From JAFDBW01 sp963723355 (GTDB taxonomy: Bacteria > Desulfobacterota > Desulfuromonadia > Desulfuromonadales > BM103): 64,000 bases of DNA. Below the pieces are notes generated by a model, which saw only the letters and a program-made list of their open reading frames with translations, was not told the origin of the DNA and made no database searches. The stretch is from assembly GCA_963723355.1 (NCBI GenBank), contig CAVRQQ010000003.1:87611-151610 (forward strand). The letters are read 5' to 3'. This document shows, in pieces, positions 60,519 through 64,000 of this stretch (position 1 is the stretch's first letter; the number at the start of each line of letters is the position of its first letter). A program made the position numbers and the translations under genes.

Positions 60519-60735
60519 AAACGACCCCTGAGGACAATCCCCAGGGGCCGCATCAGCAGGGCCTGTCTTTTTTAAACACAGGCAAATAATTACTAGCTGC
60601 TTAATCTGTTTTTTTCAAGTCCTAAATACCTCTATCAGTAAGAAGCCCATTTTCATCTCAGAAGTCGTGACAAATAAAACGCCCCTGGAGATCATTACAG
60701 AGGCCTCATCAGCAGGGCCTGTTTATAAACACAAG
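60519..60735. repeat. Two direct repeats with core CATCAGCAGGGCCTGT
   Basis: Copies at 60551-60566 and 60707-60722 share the core, a preceding CCCCTGGAG/CCCCTGAGG segment and a following AAACACA. A third, weaker relative may lie near 60820. Each could form a terminator-like hairpin. No gene lies in 60447-60890. Confidence 0.6.
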
Positions 60736-60890
60736 TCAACTTAACACTAACCTCTTCAGGCACTTTTTCAAGAACTCAAACACACAAATCAATTAAGAAG
60801 CCATTTACTATCTGACAAAAAACGCGTTCTGAATCTCCTTAGGTAATTGAGAGCCTTCCTACTGGAACAGCATGTGAGACAATAAGGCTC

Positions 60891-61007
60891 TTAAGTTACT
60901 TGCGCAGTGGTGACCGTGCCTAAAGAACCGCAGCTTGCCGATTGGATGAAGACTTTAAGGCAATCGCTCCCCGCCTCTTTGGCGTCATAAAGTGCCTTAT
61001 CGGCCAT
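60891..61007 (-). pseudogene. Remnant of a GGDEF (diguanylate cyclase) gene
   Basis: Minus-strand translation gives MADKALYDAKEAGSDCLKVF, the typical C-terminal end of a GGDEF domain, and then runs to TAA at 60891-60893. Upstream the frame breaks and only scraps of the domain can be seen (near 61020-61080). The catalytic GGDEF motif is missing, so this is a decayed fragment. Confidence 0.6.
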
Positions 61008-61239
61008 ATTGACAGCTCATCTTCTTGACCATGCCTATGGAGGACAAGCGATGCTATGAGGATCACCGCCGGAAGGAAACTCCCTGCTTATTCAACAACC
61101 ATCCCCAGTAAACTGATTGAAATCAACTACAGCCATCATTAGGGCAACTGATTTAGCATGCCAACATTACAACTTCGGTCATATTTCTGTTAAAATCTAC
61201 GGTAACAAACGATCCTGCTCCAGCCCTAAAGGAGATATG

Positions 61240-64000
61240 ATGCTTCCAACCAAATATCATGATTTTTATAAAACAATCGCGAAAACGATCTCCAAGCAGA
61301 GACTGATCACTGATCCACTTTTAACCGTATCATTCGGAACCGATGCCAGCTTCTACCGCCTGATTCCAAAGATTGTCATCAATGCTGAAGCGGAAGAAGA
61401 GGTTCAGCTGATTCTTCATGAGGCAAGTCAACGTCGGCTACCAGTCACCTTTCGGGCCGCCGGCACCAGCCTTTCTGGCCAAGCGATCACTGACAGTATT
61501 CTGGTGCGCCTGGGAAAAGGCTGGCAGAATTATAAAATTTTTGATAACGCAAAAAAAATCCAGTTGCAGCCCGGAATTATCGGCAGCCAGGCGAATCGTT
61601 TCCTCGCCGAATTCGGTAAAAAGATCGGCCCGGATCCAGCCTCAATCGACAGCGCAAAGATAGGCGGAATTCTCGCCAACAATGCCAGCGGTATGTGTTG
61701 CGGAGTGTCCGAAAACAGTTATAAGACCCTGGACAGTTTGCGACTGATTCTCGTCGATGGCACTATCGTTGACACCAGCGATGACAAAAGCCGGGCGGAT
61801 TTCAAAAGAAGCCACCCGCATCTCCTAAATGGCCTCACTGATCTGCGTAACAACATTCTGGCTGATAACGAATTAAACGAACGCATTCGCTACAAGTTCA
61901 AAATAAAAAACACCACTGGCTACAGCTTGAACGCCCTGATCGACTTCAGCGATCCTTTTGATATCATGCAGCAATTGATGGTCGGATCAGAGGGGACTCT
62001 CGGATTCATTTCTGAAGTGGTTTATAAAACTGTCGTTGAACATCAACATAAGGCCAGCGCGCTGATTCTCTTTCCCGACGTTCCCACGGCCTGCAGCGCC
62101 GTCCCTATTCTTCGGGATGGGTTACCAGTCGCCGCAGCCGAGTTGATGGACCGTGCTGCCCTGTCATCGGTCGAAAATGAAGCGGGCATGCCCGATTATC
62201 TCGCCGGTCTGAAAAAAAACGTCACCGCACTGTTGGTCGAAACCCGAGCCACCAGTGCTAAAAAACTGAAGGGACAGATTGAACAAATTGGCGCAGCACT
62301 GAAAAAAATTAAAACTGTCATGCCGATTGAATTTACTGACAACCCTGCTGAATACACAGTTTACTGGAACATCCGAAAAGGTCTCTTTCCGGCAGTGGGT
62401 GCTGTGCGCCAGACAGGAACCACAGTCATTATCGAAGACGTCGCCTTCCCTCATCAGCATCTGGCCGCTGCTGCACTCGACCTGCAGAATCTGTTTAAAA
62501 AATATCACTATGAGGAAGCGATCATCTTTGGGCATGCGCTTGAAGGGAACCTGCATTTTGTCTTTACACAGGATTTTTCGTATGAAGAGCAGGTTGTTCG
62601 CTACCGTGATTTTATGGATGAAGTCGTCAATATGGTCGTAGAGAAATATGACGGTTCGCTCAAGGCTGAACATGGCACCGGGCGAAACATGGCACCATTT
62701 GTAGAAAAAGAATGGGGCACAGCGGCCTACACACTGATGAAGGCGATCAAGAACCTGTTTGATCCGGAAGGACTGTTGAATCCGGGCGTCATTATCAACG
62801 ACGATGCTGAAGCACACATCAAAAATCTTAAGCCACTCCCAGCGACCCATGAGCTGGTTGACAAATGCATCGAATGCGGATTCTGTGAGCCAGTCTGCCC
62901 ATCACGCAACCTCTCCTTTACCCCCCGCCAGCGTATCGTTGCTCGCCGTGAAATCAGCCGTCAAATGGCAGCAAACGCAGCACCCGCCGAGCTCAAAAAA
63001 CTATTGAAGGCCTATCAATATCCAGGTCAGGAAACCTGCGCTGCCGATGGCTTGTGTGCCACAAGATGCCCGGTGGGTATTGACACCGGGAAGCTGGTCA
63101 AAGCCCTCCGCGAAGAAGCCAATGGCGATCTGGCCAACCTGGTTGCTGATTGGGTCGCAAGAAATTTCAAGGGCGTTGCGGGAACAATTAACACAACCCT
63201 GAAAACGGTCGATAAGGTTCATCAACTGACCGGCACGGGGTTTATGGAAAAAGCTTCGTCAACAGCCCGCACCCTGACCGTCAATAAACTGCCACTGTGG
63301 AACAGGGAAATGCCCTCCGGAGTGGCAAAAATCAAACCAGAAACCTTTGATCCTGACAACCCTTTACAGGTGGTTTATTTTCCGGCCTGCCCCAGTCGCT
63401 GTATGAGCGGTCCAGCGCGAGCTGAATCAGAGTCTGAGGACTTGCCACAAAAAACGATTTCACTCTTGAAAAAAGCCGGTTATCAGATCATCTACCCCGA
63501 AAATCTGGAGAGTCACTGCTGCGGTAGGCGTTTGAGAGTAAAGGGTTTTCCAAACAAGCCAACTCTAAGAGTGATGAGTTGAGCCGCGCGCTGATTAAAG
63601 CCTCTGACGATGGAATGATTCCTGTTCTCTGCGATACCAGTCCCTGCTTGCTGCGCATGAAAGAGAATCTGGATTCCAAGCTAAAACTCTATGAACCGAT
63701 TGAATTTGTTCTTGAGTTTTTGTTGGACAAACTGAAATTCACCCCTCTTGTCAGCAAAGTGGCTCTGCATGTTACCTGCAGTGCTCGTAAAATGGGGCTT
63801 AATGTCCAACTTACGGTCTTGGCCAAAACTTGCGCAACGGAGGTCGTCGTCCCGGAAGATATTATTGCTGCGGCTTTGCTGGCGATCGAGGATTCAACTT
63901 CCGGAATTGAACGCCTCAGCGCTGGAGGGGCTTAAACAACAGGCCAAAGGTTGCAACGCTGGGTATTCTACCAGCAAAACCTGTGAGATAGGCTTGTCAC
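61240..64000 (+). pseudogene. FAD/Fe-S D-lactate dehydrogenase (Dld-II type), two frameshifts, runs off the end
   Basis: The long protein combines a PCMH-type FAD domain (PVTFRAAGTSLSGQAI, IGGILANNASGMCCG), an FAD-oxidase C-terminal domain (FGHALEGNLHFVF, LKAEHGTGRNMAPFVE), a two-cluster 4Fe-4S region (CIECGFCEPVCPSRN, CAADGLCATRCPVGID) and a CCG heterodisulfide-type domain (FPACPSRCMSG, ESHCCG, then FAGDRGFNFPEL). This is the layout of D-lactate dehydrogenases of the Dld-II/GlcD-GlcF fusion type, which feed electrons from D-lactate to the quinone pool. ATG 61240 is chosen because AAAGGAG stands 5 bases upstream. The frame loses one base near 63525 and another near 63864, both next to CCG motifs. 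It remains open at the window edge. Confidence 0.8.

Overview
The window looks like a chromosomal contig from an anaerobic, Gram-negative member of the Desulfuromonadia (Geobacter/Desulfuromonas/Pelobacter-like). The reasons are the futalosine menaquinone genes (mqnB, mqnD), a methylmalonyl-CoA pathway with a large biotin carboxylase, an AhpD-like selenoprotein, a sigma54-type heat-shock locus, PEP-CTERM proteins, and two intergenic repeat families of a kind I associate with these genomes. Lineage is inferred from gene content, not from a marker-gene tree. No rRNA, tRNA or CRISPR array was seen.

Layout. 1-5 kb: serine biosynthesis (end of a DUF1015 gene, a short phosphoglycerate dehydrogenase, serC, a thioesterase, a long serA). 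5-9.5 kb: envelope genes (GT2-GtrA, GT39-type transferase with TPRs, SGNH hydrolase). 9.6-11.1 kb: mqnD and a frame-broken mqnB. 12.4-23.3 kb: propionyl-CoA/methylmalonyl-CoA module: carboxyltransferase, biotin carboxylase-BCCP, XRE-cupin regulator, B12-dependent mutase, MeaB chaperone and epimerase. The carboxylase operon and the regulator gene share an operator-promoter block. 23.7-31.8 kb: secreted thioredoxin-like protein, porin, lipoproteins, an FG-GAP protein and an ECF sigma/anti-sigma/DUF3106 operon. 32-41 kb: transketolase, GGCT-like protein, glutamate-cysteine ligase, an aminotransferase preceded by an Ala-rich leader peptide and terminator, a JAMM-DinG helicase fusion, and a short AhpD-like selenoprotein whose UGA codon hides it from ordinary ORF calling. 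41.5-48 kb: sigma54 activator, two Hsp20 genes behind a -24/-12 promoter, ClpB, an MshEN-receiver protein. 48.5-54.8 kb: B12/radical SAM enzyme, conserved protein, glmU, glmS. 55-64 kb: a more AT-rich accessory stretch with IS30 and IS3 elements, two PEP-CTERM genes (one with an in-frame stop), a LysE exporter, a GGDEF remnant and a frame-broken D-lactate dehydrogenase running off the end.

How it fits together. Propionyl-CoA would be carboxylated, epimerised and isomerised to succinyl-CoA under one regulator. The strongest candidates for something undescribed are the alanine-type attenuator (37945-38167), the shared operator of the propionate regulon (12496-12576 and 18257-18329), and a PD-(D/E)XK (GxxExxY) gene relic framed by inverted octamer repeats (22346-22876).

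Caution. At least ten single-base frame breaks fall in otherwise conserved genes. Eight of them, between 10.7 and 25.3 kb, are all +1 insertions. Sequencing or assembly error is as likely as real gene decay.
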